This document shows positions 18,288 to 26,205 of a DNA stretch of 64,000 bases, piece after piece. Positions within the stretch are counted from its first letter, which is position 1; each line of letters opens with the position of its first letter. Origin of the DNA: an uncultured Pontibacter sp. (GTDB lineage Bacteria; Bacteroidota; Bacteroidia; Cytophagales; Hymenobacteraceae); the NCBI RefSeq assembly GCF_947492645.1, contig NZ_CANLMZ010000001.1:1-64000 (forward strand), in the 5' to 3' direction. The translations under genes and the position numbers were made by a program. The notes under the pieces are model-generated. The model was given only the letters and a program-made list of their open reading frames with translations. It was not told where the DNA came from and did not search any database.

Positions 18288-19022
18288 TTATTTGCGGCGC
18301 CCGTAGTATAAATTGAGGTATACCGAAGTAAACAGTTGCTCGTTCTCAGCCTGAGGAATGATGACAAGCTCTTTTGGGTAAGCCTCTACCATAAAACCAA
18401 CTTCGATGCCGGCTATACTTTCGCGGTAGCGGCCATACTCAAAGCTTAAGCCAGCCTTTAGATGAGCGCCAAAGTTAACGCTTGCCTCTCCCAGCCCCTG
18501 AAAAACTGTTGCGTTGCCTTGTATGTTCTCTAGGCTGCGGTGCCTTTGCGGGTCATACTGCTCTGTGCGAACATCTTGGGAGGTTGGTGCACCGTAATTG
18601 TAGCGCACATAATAAGGTATAAGCAAGCCAAGCGAAGGACCAACAGCACCTACGGCGTTTACCTGTACACCAGACTCAGCGGCTTTACGGAAAAGCACCA
18701 GCTCGCGGCCGTAATGGGGGCGCAGCACAAATAAGTAGTTCTGCTTGCCTGCTATAAAAAGATCTCCGGTTTCGGGACTGTATAAGCGATTTTCTTTGGG
18801 GTGTTTTACCTCTACAATCTCGAGGCCACCAAATTGGTACATGCGCTCGCTCATGAAGTATACTGATCTGGCAAAAACGCCTCCTACTAATCCACCGTTA
18901 GAGTTGAAGTTAACGCCGTAGCTTAACTCGTTCTGAAAGCTTTCGCTATCTGAGGATTGCGCGGTTGCCGATAGGGCTCCCCCCAAAGCAAACACAAGTA
19001 TAAGTGCAAGGTATCTTACCAC
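18288..19022 (-). CDS. Predicted outer-membrane beta-barrel protein, unknown function
   Basis: The 244-residue protein starts at GTG (no in-frame ATG nearby) and has a signal peptide ending SATAQ near residue 22. The mature part has alternating hydrophobic and polar strands and ends in YLNLYYGRRK, typical of small Bacteroidota barrels. It contains NELSYGVNFNSNGGLVGG near the N-terminus. I do not recognise a named family or role. It lies between lipA and the osmC-like gene, divergent from the latter. Confidence 0.75.
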   Translation of the reverse strand: MVRYLALILVFALGGALSATAQSSDSESFQNELSYGVNFNSNGGLVGGVFARSVYFMSERMYQFGGLEIVEVKHPKENRLYSPETGDLFIAGKQNYLFVLRPHYGRELVLFRKAAESGVQVNAVGAVGPSLGLLIPYYVRYNYGAPTSQDVRTEQYDPQRHRSLENIQGNATVFQGLGEASVNFGAHLKAGLSFEYGRYRESIAGIEVGFMVEAYPKELVIIPQAENEQLFTSVYLNLYYGRRK

Positions 19023-19090
19023 CCGATATTAATTTATAGTTAGATAAAAGTAACTAAATTTACGCGGTATTCAAAAATATTAAATAAGCC

Positions 19091-19495
19091 ATGACAACTA
19101 TAAAAAGCTCTTATAAAGGCGATTTACGCACCTCTGCCACACACGTTGCCTCAGACAATACTATCATCACCGATGCGCCTGTAGATAACAACGGCAAGGG
19201 CGAGGCTTTCTCGCCGACTGACCTGGTATGCGCCGCGCTGGGTAGCTGCATGATGACCATTATGGGTATCCTTGCAAACCGCTCCGGCATTAACATAGAG
19301 GGCATGGAGATAGAAACCAAAAAGATAATGGCCGCTGAACCGCGACGTATCTCAGAAATCGTATTAAACTTTAAAATGCCTGCCCACGGCTACACCGACA
19401 AAGAAAAAGCCATGCTTGAGGCGGCGGCCCGTACTTGCCCGGTTGCGCTAAGCCTGCACCCGGACATTAAGCAAACAATAAGCTTTGTGTATTAA
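19091..19495 (+). CDS. OsmC family peroxiredoxin-like protein
   Basis: The 134-residue protein carries the two OsmC/Ohr-family cysteines, C53 in ALGSCMMT and C116 in ARTCPVAL, and the usual FSPTDLVCAALGSC core. Family members reduce organic hydroperoxides using a thiol donor. It is closer to the OsmC/YhfA-type branch than to Ohr; the substrate is not known. It converges on ytxJ, another thiol-redox gene, and the two share one hairpin terminator. Confidence 0.92.
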   Translation: MTTIKSSYKGDLRTSATHVASDNTIITDAPVDNNGKGEAFSPTDLVCAALGSCMMTIMGILANRSGINIEGMEIETKKIMAAEPRRISEIVLNFKMPAHGYTDKEKAMLEAAARTCPVALSLHPDIKQTISFVY

Positions 19496-19502
19496 TATAA
19501 GT

Positions 19503-19542
19503 ATAACGGCATAGCTTAAAGTATAATTTGCTATGCCGTTAT
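19503..19542. terminator. Shared bidirectional terminator, osmC-like gene / ytxJ
   Basis: A perfect 12 bp inverted repeat ATAACGGCATAG/CTATGCCGTTAT (19503-19514, 19531-19542) has a 16 nt loop, with T-rich sequence on the plus side. The right arm includes the ytxJ stop codon. The loop contains AAAGTATAA. Confidence 0.85.
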
Positions 19543-19872
19543 CTTTTTCTTTAGCGCATCCACGCTTATGCTTAAGTGCGAGGCATCATAAGTGCACATA
19601 CCATCCTGCACCAGCAGCAACTGCGGCGATTGGTGGGTTACATGCAGCACTTCTGCCACTTCGTTAGATACCGGCCTGTAGCTTAACAGATCCAGGTAGT
19701 ATGGCTTTACATGATCAAGGCCGGCCCCATTCCATTGGCGCTCCAGCCGGCTTTTGGCTGTAGAGCTGATAGAGCATGCCGTACTGTGCTTGAAGATAAC
19801 AACGGGTGTTTCTTTGGACTCTTGTATAACCTCGTCCAATTGCTCTGTGCTTGTAAGCGGATGCCAATTCAT
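19531..19872 (-). CDS. ytxJ: YtxJ-like bacillithiol-system redox protein
   Basis: The 113-residue thioredoxin-fold protein has a single-cysteine active site, FKHSTACSIS (C33), the hallmark of the YtxJ/DUF2847 family, and a downstream cis-Pro-type block HQSPQLLLV. The family is thought to de-bacillithiolate proteins, like a monothiol bacilliredoxin. Its presence implies that this organism uses bacillithiol as low-molecular-weight thiol, as many Bacteroidota do. It converges on the osmC-like gene. Confidence 0.9.
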   Translation of the reverse strand: MNWHPLTSTEQLDEVIQESKETPVVIFKHSTACSISSTAKSRLERQWNGAGLDHVKPYYLDLLSYRPVSNEVAEVLHVTHQSPQLLLVQDGMCTYDASHLSISVDALKKKITA

Positions 19873-19902
19873 ATTTATAAATTCTCTTATTCTACTTTTG
19901 AC

Positions 19903-20247
19903 TTAATTTCTGCGCTGCTTTTTCTTCTTCTTTGAGAAAAGGCGCTTCTTTACTACAGGCTCACCAGCATCGTTAAACTGGTATTGAGCCCGCTCATCTT
20001 TTTTTGCTCTTTTACGACCAACCTCACCTACCTTAAATGTATAAGTATTTACGTTCAGGTGTGTGTCTTTGTACTGCGCCTCTTCCTTGTTTGCCTCTTT
20101 CAAGAATTTTTTACGCTCATGCTTGTGGTCGTTTTCTGACTTCTGATCAATTTGCGCAAGGGCAGGTGAAGCCGCTAACACAAGTGTAACCAGTAAGCTT
20201 GATAACCACTTACAAGGCAAAACATTAACAGGAGTTACATTACACAT
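19903..20247 (-). CDS. Small secreted, very basic protein, unknown function
   Basis: The 114-residue protein has a signal-peptide-like N-terminus (core SSLLVTLVLAASPALAQ, cleavage near 31). The mature part is rich in Lys/Arg and ends in RLFSKKKKKQRRN. No family is recognised. It sits 55 bp downstream of another small basic protein gene on the same strand. The VKKRLF near its end resembles VQKKRRLF at the end of that neighbour, so the two may be related or processed alike. Confidence 0.65.
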   Translation of the reverse strand: MCNVTPVNVLPCKWLSSLLVTLVLAASPALAQIDQKSENDHKHERKKFLKEANKEEAQYKDTHLNVNTYTFKVGEVGRKRAKKDERAQYQFNDAGEPVVKKRLFSKKKKKQRRN

Positions 20248-20302
20248 TTTTTCAGGCTGTTTATGTATTATACTGTTTTAAAGTCTGCTTGTTATCTATG
20301 AG

Positions 20303-20524
20303 TTAAAACAACCTGCGCTTTTTCTGCACCCGCCCATTTTTATTCATCGGCACTTTAACCCCTTGAATGCTCTGGCTGTTTGGCCCTTTTACACTAATCT
20401 TGCTGCTTTTGCCGGGAGGCTTCGGACAACGCAAAATACCTTTATGCTGGCAGCTCCCGAGCAAAATAAACAGACTCAGTAACGGCAACAGGATCAGGGT
20501 TCTTTTTAAGCTTGAAGATTTCAT
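20303..20524 (-). CDS. Small basic lipoprotein, unknown function
   Basis: The 73-residue protein has a textbook lipobox, LLGSC (C25), after a hydrophobic segment. Only about 48 residues follow, basic and proline/glycine rich (CPKPPGKSSK, ending KKRRLF). It lies 20 bp downstream of the E1 dehydrogenase gene and on the same strand, so it may be cotranscribed. No function can be assigned. Confidence 0.65.
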   Translation of the reverse strand: MKSSSLKRTLILLPLLSLFILLGSCQHKGILRCPKPPGKSSKISVKGPNSQSIQGVKVPMNKNGRVQKKRRLF

Positions 20525-20544
20525 AATAGGGCTGTTTTTAGATT

Positions 20545-22524
20545 TTAGTACGAGAGCATTGCCTCTACCTTGTCGCGCAGGCGTTGTTTTGGCAAAAACT
20601 CCTGCTCTAGTGGTGGAGCAAACGGAACGGCTGTATCAAGGCTGGCTACGCGTGCAACAGGTGCGTCCAGTAGTTCAAAGCAGTTTTCCCCAATCCAGGC
20701 AGCTATTTCGCCGCCAATGCCGCCAGTCATCGTGTCTTCGTGAAGTATAAGCACCCTTCCTGTTTTGGCTACTGCGGCGCGCACAGCCTCTTTATCCCAA
20801 GGCAACAGCGAACGCAGGTCCAGTATTTCCAGGCTTGCATCGGTTAGCTCCTGCTGTAGTTGCTTGGCCCAATGCACTCCCATCCCGTACGTTATGATGG
20901 TCAGGTCTGTTCCCTCGGCTACTGTTCTGGCCTTGCCTATCTCTATCGTATAATAATCATCCGGGATCTCCTGCGAAATAGAACGGTACAGCAGCTTATG
21001 CTCAAAATACATTACCGGGTTAGGGTCTTCTAAGGCTGCATTCAATAAGCCTTTGGCATCATACGGCGATGATGGGTATACTATTTTTAATCCTGGGGTA
21101 TGGAAGAACCATGCCTCGTTGCTTTGAGAGTGGAACGGGCCGGCTGCCGTGCCTGCACCTGTTGGCATGCGCACTACCACATCGGCATTTTGGCCCCAAC
21201 GGTAGTGGCTCTTAGCCAGGTTGTTCACAATCTGGCTAAAGCCTGCGCTCACAAAATCTGCGAATTGCATCTCTACCATACTTTTCTGGCCACGCACCGA
21301 CATACCCAAGCCAATGCCAAGTATAGCCGACTCACAAAGCGGTGTATTGCGAACACGCTCTTTGCCAAATTTTTCTACAAAGCCTTCTGTAATTTTAAAC
21401 ACGCCGCCATACTCCGCAATATCCTGCCCCATCAGCACCAGCTCCGGATAACGTTCCATACTTTGGCGAAGACCATCCGAAATAGCATCTACAAAGCGGC
21501 GCTCCGTTTTAGCATCCGACGCAGGCTGTATTACTTCCTGGTCGAATGGCTTGTACATGTCATCGATTTCTTCCTGGCGGTTAGCCGCAGGCATTGGTGT
21601 TGCAAAGGCAGCCTGTAAGCCATCCTCAATTTCAGCTCTTACCTCCTCCTTTATACTTTCCATGGCTTTCTGCGTCAGCACCAGCCCATCCAGCAAGTAT
21701 CGCTCAAAGTTTTCTACCGGGTCTTTTTTTGCCCACTTCTCAAACAGCTCCTGTGGCACGTATTTGGTTCCGCTGGCTTCTTCATGCCCGCGCATCCTAA
21801 AGGTCATGGCCTCTATCAGGATAGGGCGCGGGTTCTTACGGATGCTCGCCGCAGCTTGCCTTACGGTGTCGTATACTTCTATAATGTTATTGCCGTCTAC
21901 CTGCAGCGCATCAATGCCATAGGCCGGGCCTTTATCTATAAACTGGTTAAACTTAAACTGCTCGTTGCTTGGCGTAGATAAACCGTAACCGTTATTCTCG
22001 ATCATGAAGATAACCGGAAGCCCCCATACAGCCGCTACATTCAACGCCTCATGAAAATCTCCCTCACTTGCTCCGCCATCGCCGCTAAACACCAGCGTTA
22101 CCTTTTCTTTTTTCTCTAGTAAGTCGGCTAGTGCAATACCATCAGCAACAGCCAACTGAGGGCCCAGGTGCGAGATCATACCTACAATGTGGTGCTCGTT
22201 TGTACCGAAGTGGAAAGAGCGGTCGCGGCCTTTCGTAAAGCCGGTGGTTTTACCCTGGAACTGCGCAAACAACCTGTCCAGCGGAATATTGCGGCTCGTA
22301 AAAACTCCCAGGTTGCGGTGAAGCGGCAATATATACTCGTCCTGTTCAAGCGCCAGCGTTGATCCTACGGAGATGGCCTCTTGCCCGATACCCGAAAACC
22401 ACTTGCTTACTTTGCCCTGGCGCAGCAACACGAGCATGCGCTCTTCTATCATGCGGGGCTTAAGTATAGCTTTATATAAAGTTAACAGTTCGTCGTCGGT
22501 GTATTCTTTGCGATTATAGTTCAT
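20545..22524 (-). CDS. Fused alpha-beta E1 component of a 2-oxoacid dehydrogenase (branched-chain type)
   Basis: Alpha and beta E1 subunits are joined in one 659-residue chain. The alpha part (about 1-330) carries the thiamine diphosphate motif GDG (148-150) to NN (177-178). The beta part (about 340-659) carries MGQDIAEYGGVFKITEG and the NNLAKSHYRW block. The enzyme decarboxylates branched-chain 2-oxoacids (or pyruvate) and acylates a lipoyl E2. This single-chain form is typical of Bacteroidota. I chose the ATG at 22524: an upstream in-frame ATG at 22632 would add 36 residues with no family similarity. The E2/E3 genes are not nearby. Confidence 0.93.
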   Translation of the reverse strand: MNYNRKEYTDDELLTLYKAILKPRMIEERMLVLLRQGKVSKWFSGIGQEAISVGSTLALEQDEYILPLHRNLGVFTSRNIPLDRLFAQFQGKTTGFTKGRDRSFHFGTNEHHIVGMISHLGPQLAVADGIALADLLEKKEKVTLVFSGDGGASEGDFHEALNVAAVWGLPVIFMIENNGYGLSTPSNEQFKFNQFIDKGPAYGIDALQVDGNNIIEVYDTVRQAAASIRKNPRPILIEAMTFRMRGHEEASGTKYVPQELFEKWAKKDPVENFERYLLDGLVLTQKAMESIKEEVRAEIEDGLQAAFATPMPAANRQEEIDDMYKPFDQEVIQPASDAKTERRFVDAISDGLRQSMERYPELVLMGQDIAEYGGVFKITEGFVEKFGKERVRNTPLCESAILGIGLGMSVRGQKSMVEMQFADFVSAGFSQIVNNLAKSHYRWGQNADVVVRMPTGAGTAAGPFHSQSNEAWFFHTPGLKIVYPSSPYDAKGLLNAALEDPNPVMYFEHKLLYRSISQEIPDDYYTIEIGKARTVAEGTDLTIITYGMGVHWAKQLQQELTDASLEILDLRSLLPWDKEAVRAAVAKTGRVLILHEDTMTGGIGGEIAAWIGENCFELLDAPVARVASLDTAVPFAPPLEQEFLPKQRLRDKVEAMLSY

Positions 22525-22574
22525 CTTAAATAAGGAAAACTTCGTTATGGTTGGGCAAGTTACTATATTAGGCA

Positions 22575-22595
22575 TAGCAACAAAAGTTGTTGCTA
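22575..22595. promoter_or_regulatory. Operator-like inverted repeat between the E1 and M16 genes
   Basis: TAGCAACA-5 bp-TGTTGCTA is a perfect 8 bp dyad 51 bp upstream of the E1 start codon, in a divergent intergenic region. It could be a repressor site. No regulator gene is adjacent. Confidence 0.35.
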
Positions 22596-22733
22596 ATTTA
22601 TACTTTTGTCTTATACTTTGACAAAGGAGCAAGTGATAAAAGATAAAGAACTGCTATAACCCCATTCCCTGACGTTAGTATACTTTAAAGTCTTTAGTCC
22701 TTTGTCTGTTTAATCTTATGTCCCAAATAAAAT

Positions 22734-23993
22734 ATGATACAGTTTAGAGAATTTACGCTGGATAATGGTTTGCGCGTAATTGTGCATGAGGACCATACAT
22801 CGCCAATGGCGGTGCTGAACGTGCTGTACGACGTGGGGTCCAGAGACGAGGACGAAGCACATACAGGTTTTGCGCATTTATTTGAGCACCTAATGTTTAG
22901 CGGCTCTATTAACATACACAGCTACGACGAACCGCTGCAGCGTGTAGGCGGTGAGAATAACGCATTTACGAGCCCCGACATCACCAACTATTATTTATCA
23001 GTACCTGCCCAGAATATTGAAACAGGCTTTTGGCTGGAGTCGGATCGCATGATGGAGCTGCTCTTTAGCGAGAATGGCCTGGAGGTGCAGCGCAAGGTGG
23101 TGGTAGAGGAGTTTAAGCAAAACTACCTGAACCAGCCATACGGCGATGTGTGGCTGAAGCTGCGCCCGCTTGCATACAAAGAGCACCCGTACAAATGGGC
23201 TACTATCGGCAAGGAAATAGCACACATAGAAGATGCTACCATGGATATTGTGCGTGCCTTCTTTAAAAAGCACTACTCGCCAAGCAATGCCATACTTGTG
23301 GTAGCGGGCAACGTAACCTTTGATAAAGCCAAAGAGCTAACCGAGAAATGGTTTGGCCCTATACCAGCCGGCGAAAAGTATGTGCGCAACATTAAGCCGG
23401 AGCCAAAGCAAACCGAGCCGCGCGTGCTGGAGGTAAAAGCCGATGTGCCCCTAAGCGCAATTTATAAAGCCTACCATATGCCTAACCGCACACACCAGGA
23501 TTATTATGCCGTAGATCTGATCAGCGATATACTTGGCCGTGGTAAATCAAGCAGGCTGTATGACAAGTTGGTAAAGGAGCAAAAGCTGTTCAACTCTGTT
23601 TCTGCATCAGTCTCAGGCTCTATAGAAGGAGGCCTGCTTATCATACAAGGTAAGCTGAACGAAGGTGTGAGTTTAGAGGAGGCTAATGCTGCCATTGAGG
23701 CCATTAATCAGGAAATGATGGATACTTTAGTTGAGGAGCAGGAACTGAACAAGGTAAAGAACCAGGCAGAAACAAGTTTAGTGTTCTCTGAGATTGAACT
23801 GCTAAACCGCGCCATGAACCTGGCCTATGGCAAACTGCTGGGCGATGCGAATTTTGTAAATACTGAAGGCGAAAAGATACAGGCAGTAACGCCAGCTGAC
23901 ATCCAGCGCTGTGCAAAACAGGTGCTTGACCCTAATAACTGCTCTACTTTGCTATACAAGGCAGAGAAAAAACAGGAAGCTGTAGAGGCATAA
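22734..23993 (+). CDS. M16 family zinc metallopeptidase (insulinase-like)
   Basis: The 419-residue protein has the inverted zinc motif HxxEH (H48, E51, H52 in HLFEH) with the distal glutamate in VVVEEF (about 125-126), so the catalytic site is intact. No signal peptide is evident. Bacteroidota M16 peptidases usually come as an active/inactive pair of adjacent genes forming a dimer. Here only the active-type subunit is present; the next gene is unrelated. It is divergent from the E1 gene. Confidence 0.93.
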   Translation: MIQFREFTLDNGLRVIVHEDHTSPMAVLNVLYDVGSRDEDEAHTGFAHLFEHLMFSGSINIHSYDEPLQRVGGENNAFTSPDITNYYLSVPAQNIETGFWLESDRMMELLFSENGLEVQRKVVVEEFKQNYLNQPYGDVWLKLRPLAYKEHPYKWATIGKEIAHIEDATMDIVRAFFKKHYSPSNAILVVAGNVTFDKAKELTEKWFGPIPAGEKYVRNIKPEPKQTEPRVLEVKADVPLSAIYKAYHMPNRTHQDYYAVDLISDILGRGKSSRLYDKLVKEQKLFNSVSASVSGSIEGGLLIIQGKLNEGVSLEEANAAIEAINQEMMDTLVEEQELNKVKNQAETSLVFSEIELLNRAMNLAYGKLLGDANFVNTEGEKIQAVTPADIQRCAKQVLDPNNCSTLLYKAEKKQEAVEA

Positions 23994-24134
23994 TCATACA
24001 CATACTTAATTTACTGTTAAAGGCCCGGCAATGCCGAGCCTTTAATTTTTAAAGTATAAAGCAGCAAATACCGCTTCAGAATTGCTCCAGAATCAGCCCA
24101 TAGCTTTAGGTATCTTATTTTATACTTACCTACA

Positions 24135-24581
24135 ATGAAGCTAGCAGCACTTACATTTCTACTGTTGGGCGCCACCATGGCTGCCTGCGATACCGAGGAT
24201 TTGACGCCGAAGAAAGTACCCGTGGAAGTACGGCAAACGCTACTGAACATTTTCCCGAACGCATCTAACATTGAGTGGGAGAGGCAAGGCCAGAATTATG
24301 AAGCTGAGTTTTACTTAACTGCAGTAGACCATGCGGCTTTGCTTCATGCATCAGGGAACTTACTTATGTACAAGCACCAGGTAACAAACCAAAGTTTACC
24401 AGAAGCTGTAAAAACAACAATAGCCCGCAAGTACCCCAACTACAGCGTTAGCCAGGCAGAGCGGCTCGTAATAGGCACAGAAACGCTTTACCAGGTAGAG
24501 GTAAGCAAAAACGACCAATCCGAATGGTTGGTACTAAGTATAACTGGCGAAGAGAGGCCGCACTTAGCTTACTGGGACTAA
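24135..24581 (+). CDS. PepSY-like lipoprotein
   Basis: The 148-residue protein has a lipobox-type start (ATMAACD, C18). It then has the two-repeat pattern of the PepSY-like / DUF2874 family (VRQTLLNIFPNASNIEWER, then VKTTIARKYPNYSVSQAE and YQVEV). Such proteins are periplasmic, structurally like beta-lactamase inhibitor proteins, and of unknown function. It lies downstream of the M16 peptidase in the same direction, with a 140 bp gap. Confidence 0.85.
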   Translation: MKLAALTFLLLGATMAACDTEDLTPKKVPVEVRQTLLNIFPNASNIEWERQGQNYEAEFYLTAVDHAALLHASGNLLMYKHQVTNQSLPEAVKTTIARKYPNYSVSQAERLVIGTETLYQVEVSKNDQSEWLVLSITGEERPHLAYWD

Positions 24582-24628
24582 ACCAAAGCGATGTGCATTG
24601 ATGTGCCGTGTTGCATAGTAATTCTAAG

Positions 24629-24705
24629 GCAGAAGGGTGGCCGGCAAGTATAAAAGAATAGGCTTATATAACAGGCTGCTTTATACTTGCCGGCCACCCT
24701 TCTGC
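24629..24705. repeat. Long perfect inverted repeat (26 bp arms) between lipoprotein gene and marR
   Basis: Arms 24629-24654 and 24680-24705 are perfect complements separated by 25 nt. Each arm holds GGTGGCCGGCAAGTATAAA or its complement, so the AAGTATA motif is again present as an inverted pair. It may terminate the upstream gene and isolate the marR promoter, but the arms are unusually long for a terminator. Confidence 0.9.
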
Positions 24706-24736
24706 TTTTAAGTTGCACGAACCTTTTTGGCAATAC

Positions 24737-24768
24737 ATTTGTATATACAAATAACAGTTTTAAATTTG
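24737..24768 (+). promoter_or_regulatory. marR promoter with overlapping palindromic operator
   Basis: The -33 TTTG (24738-24741), 19 bp spacer and -7 TAAATTTG (24761-24768) match the Bacteroidota consensus fully. A perfect 16 bp palindrome ATTTGTATATACAAAT (24737-24752) covers the -33 box, as expected for a self-repressing MarR protein. The core TTGTATATACAA recurs before the next gene. Confidence 0.85.
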
Positions 24769-24790
24769 CATCGCAATTCTGACAAGCATT

Positions 24791-25240
24791 ATGCGCATAG
24801 AAGACGAAATACACCAAAGCAACTTTAAAGACGATTACCGCCGCTTGCTGGTAAACCTGTTGTTTACAAACAATTGGGTAAACCAGCAGGTAATGCCATT
24901 CTTTAAAAGCCTTGGCCTTACGTTGCAGCAGCATAATGTACTTGGTATTTTGCGGGGGCAGCATCCTAAACCTGTGTGCTTTGGCGAGATACAAAACCGC
25001 ATGATAGACCGCAACTCTAACGTGACGCGCCTGATTGACAAGCTGATCGAAAAAGGATATGTAACCCGTGATGTCTGTGCTGCTAACCGCCGCATGATTG
25101 AAGTAAGATTAACGGATAAAGGCTTTAAAAAGCTGGAGCAGGTGGATGAAAAATTCCCGGATCTTTTTGCCAGGTTTCATAACCTTTCGCGGGAGGAGGC
25201 TGTTTTGGCCAGTAACTTGCTAGACCAGCTTAGAGGCTAG
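24791..25240 (+). CDS. MarR family transcriptional regulator
   Basis: The 149-residue winged-helix protein has the MarR DNA-binding core (about 55-110), including NVTRLIDKLIEKGYVTR and the wing NRRMIEVRLTDKG. Members are dimers that repress nearby genes and are released by phenolics, oxidants or other ligands. Operator palindromes in its own promoter and in front of the downstream aldo/keto reductase suggest it controls itself and the two reductase genes that follow. No cysteine pattern proves redox sensing, but C54 and C97 are candidates. Confidence 0.93.
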   Translation: MRIEDEIHQSNFKDDYRRLLVNLLFTNNWVNQQVMPFFKSLGLTLQQHNVLGILRGQHPKPVCFGEIQNRMIDRNSNVTRLIDKLIEKGYVTRDVCAANRRMIEVRLTDKGFKKLEQVDEKFPDLFARFHNLSREEAVLASNLLDQLRG

Positions 25241-25255
25241 GTTATTTTTTTACTA

Positions 25256-25272
25256 TAAATTTGTATATACAA
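25256..25272 (+). promoter_or_regulatory. Second MarR operator overlapping the -7 box of the aldo/keto reductase gene
   Basis: TAAATTTG (25256-25263) is a -7 element. TTGTATATACAA (25261-25272), a 12 bp perfect palindrome identical to the core of the marR operator, overlaps it. The start codon is 20 bp further on. Confidence 0.75.
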
Positions 25273-25292
25273 CTAATGTATAAACCTGAATT

Positions 25293-26111
25293 ATGAAAGA
25301 AATTAAGATAAAAGGAGCATCCATACCAGCCATTGGGCTTGGCACTTTTCAGCTAGAGGATAGTATAGCGTTTAAAATAACGCAAGCGGCCATAGCAGCA
25401 GGCTACCGCCACGTGGATACAGCACAGATGTACAAAAACGAGGAAGGCGTAGGGCGCGGTATAAAAGCAGCAGATGTTCCACGTGAAGAAATTTTCCTGA
25501 CAACGAAAGTATGGCGCGATAACCTGGCAAAAAAAGACTTTCTGCCATCTGTGGAGCAAAGCCTTAAAAACCTGAACACAGATTACGTGGATCTGCTGCT
25601 TATACATTGGCCTAATGCCAATGTGCCTGTGGCAGCGTACATGGAGGAGCTGATGAAAGCACAGGAAAAAGGCTATGCGAAGTACATTGGCGTGAGTAAC
25701 CACCCTACTGCATTATTGGATGAGGTACTGGCCACCGGTGCTGACATCATTACAAACCAGGTAGAGTACCACCCATTGATAAACCAGCAGAAACTTTATA
25801 CTTACCTGCAGCAGCACAACATTACTTTAACCGCCTATAGCCCTATAGCGCAAGGTAAAGTTCTTGGCAACCCTGTTCTTAAAAGTATAGCCAATAAGTA
25901 TGGCAAAAATGAAATACAGGTAACATTGCGCTGGATGATGCAGCAGGATAACGTGCTGGCAATTCCTAGAACGTCTAAGCCGGAGCGCCTTGCATCAAAT
26001 ATAGATGTATTCGATTTTGAGCTGACGCAGGAGGAAGTAAACCAGATCGATCAACTTAACAAAGACAACCTGAGAGTTGTAAACCCTGCTTTTGCCCCAA
26101 ACTGGGACTAA
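25293..26111 (+). CDS. Aldo/keto reductase
   Basis: The 272-residue TIM-barrel NADPH oxidoreductase has the full catalytic tetrad: D42 and Y47 (VDTAQMYKNE), K72 (TTKVW) and H105 (LLIHWP). The IPRTSKPERLASN block near the end binds the NADPH phosphate. It belongs to the 2,5-diketogluconate reductase-like branch that detoxifies carbonyls such as methylglyoxal. Placed between MarR and an Old Yellow Enzyme, it is probably an electrophile-stress reductase. Confidence 0.95.
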   Translation: MKEIKIKGASIPAIGLGTFQLEDSIAFKITQAAIAAGYRHVDTAQMYKNEEGVGRGIKAADVPREEIFLTTKVWRDNLAKKDFLPSVEQSLKNLNTDYVDLLLIHWPNANVPVAAYMEELMKAQEKGYAKYIGVSNHPTALLDEVLATGADIITNQVEYHPLINQQKLYTYLQQHNITLTAYSPIAQGKVLGNPVLKSIANKYGKNEIQVTLRWMMQQDNVLAIPRTSKPERLASNIDVFDFELTQEEVNQIDQLNKDNLRVVNPAFAPNWD

Positions 26112-26205
26112 CATCAATTTTGAATGATTGAAGAAGTGAGTTCATAAAAATGAATTTGCGCTTCACTAATCAATTCAATATTCGAACAATTTAACAATCC
26201 AAATT

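Noticed and set aside
22525..22632. 36-residue N-terminal extension of the E1 dehydrogenase
   Set aside because: It reads through the intergenic dyad and lacks family similarity; ATG 22524 fits the usual length.
24578..24994. Leftward 138-residue frame
   Set aside because: It crosses the long inverted repeat, the marR promoter and the marR start, and shows no protein-like pattern.
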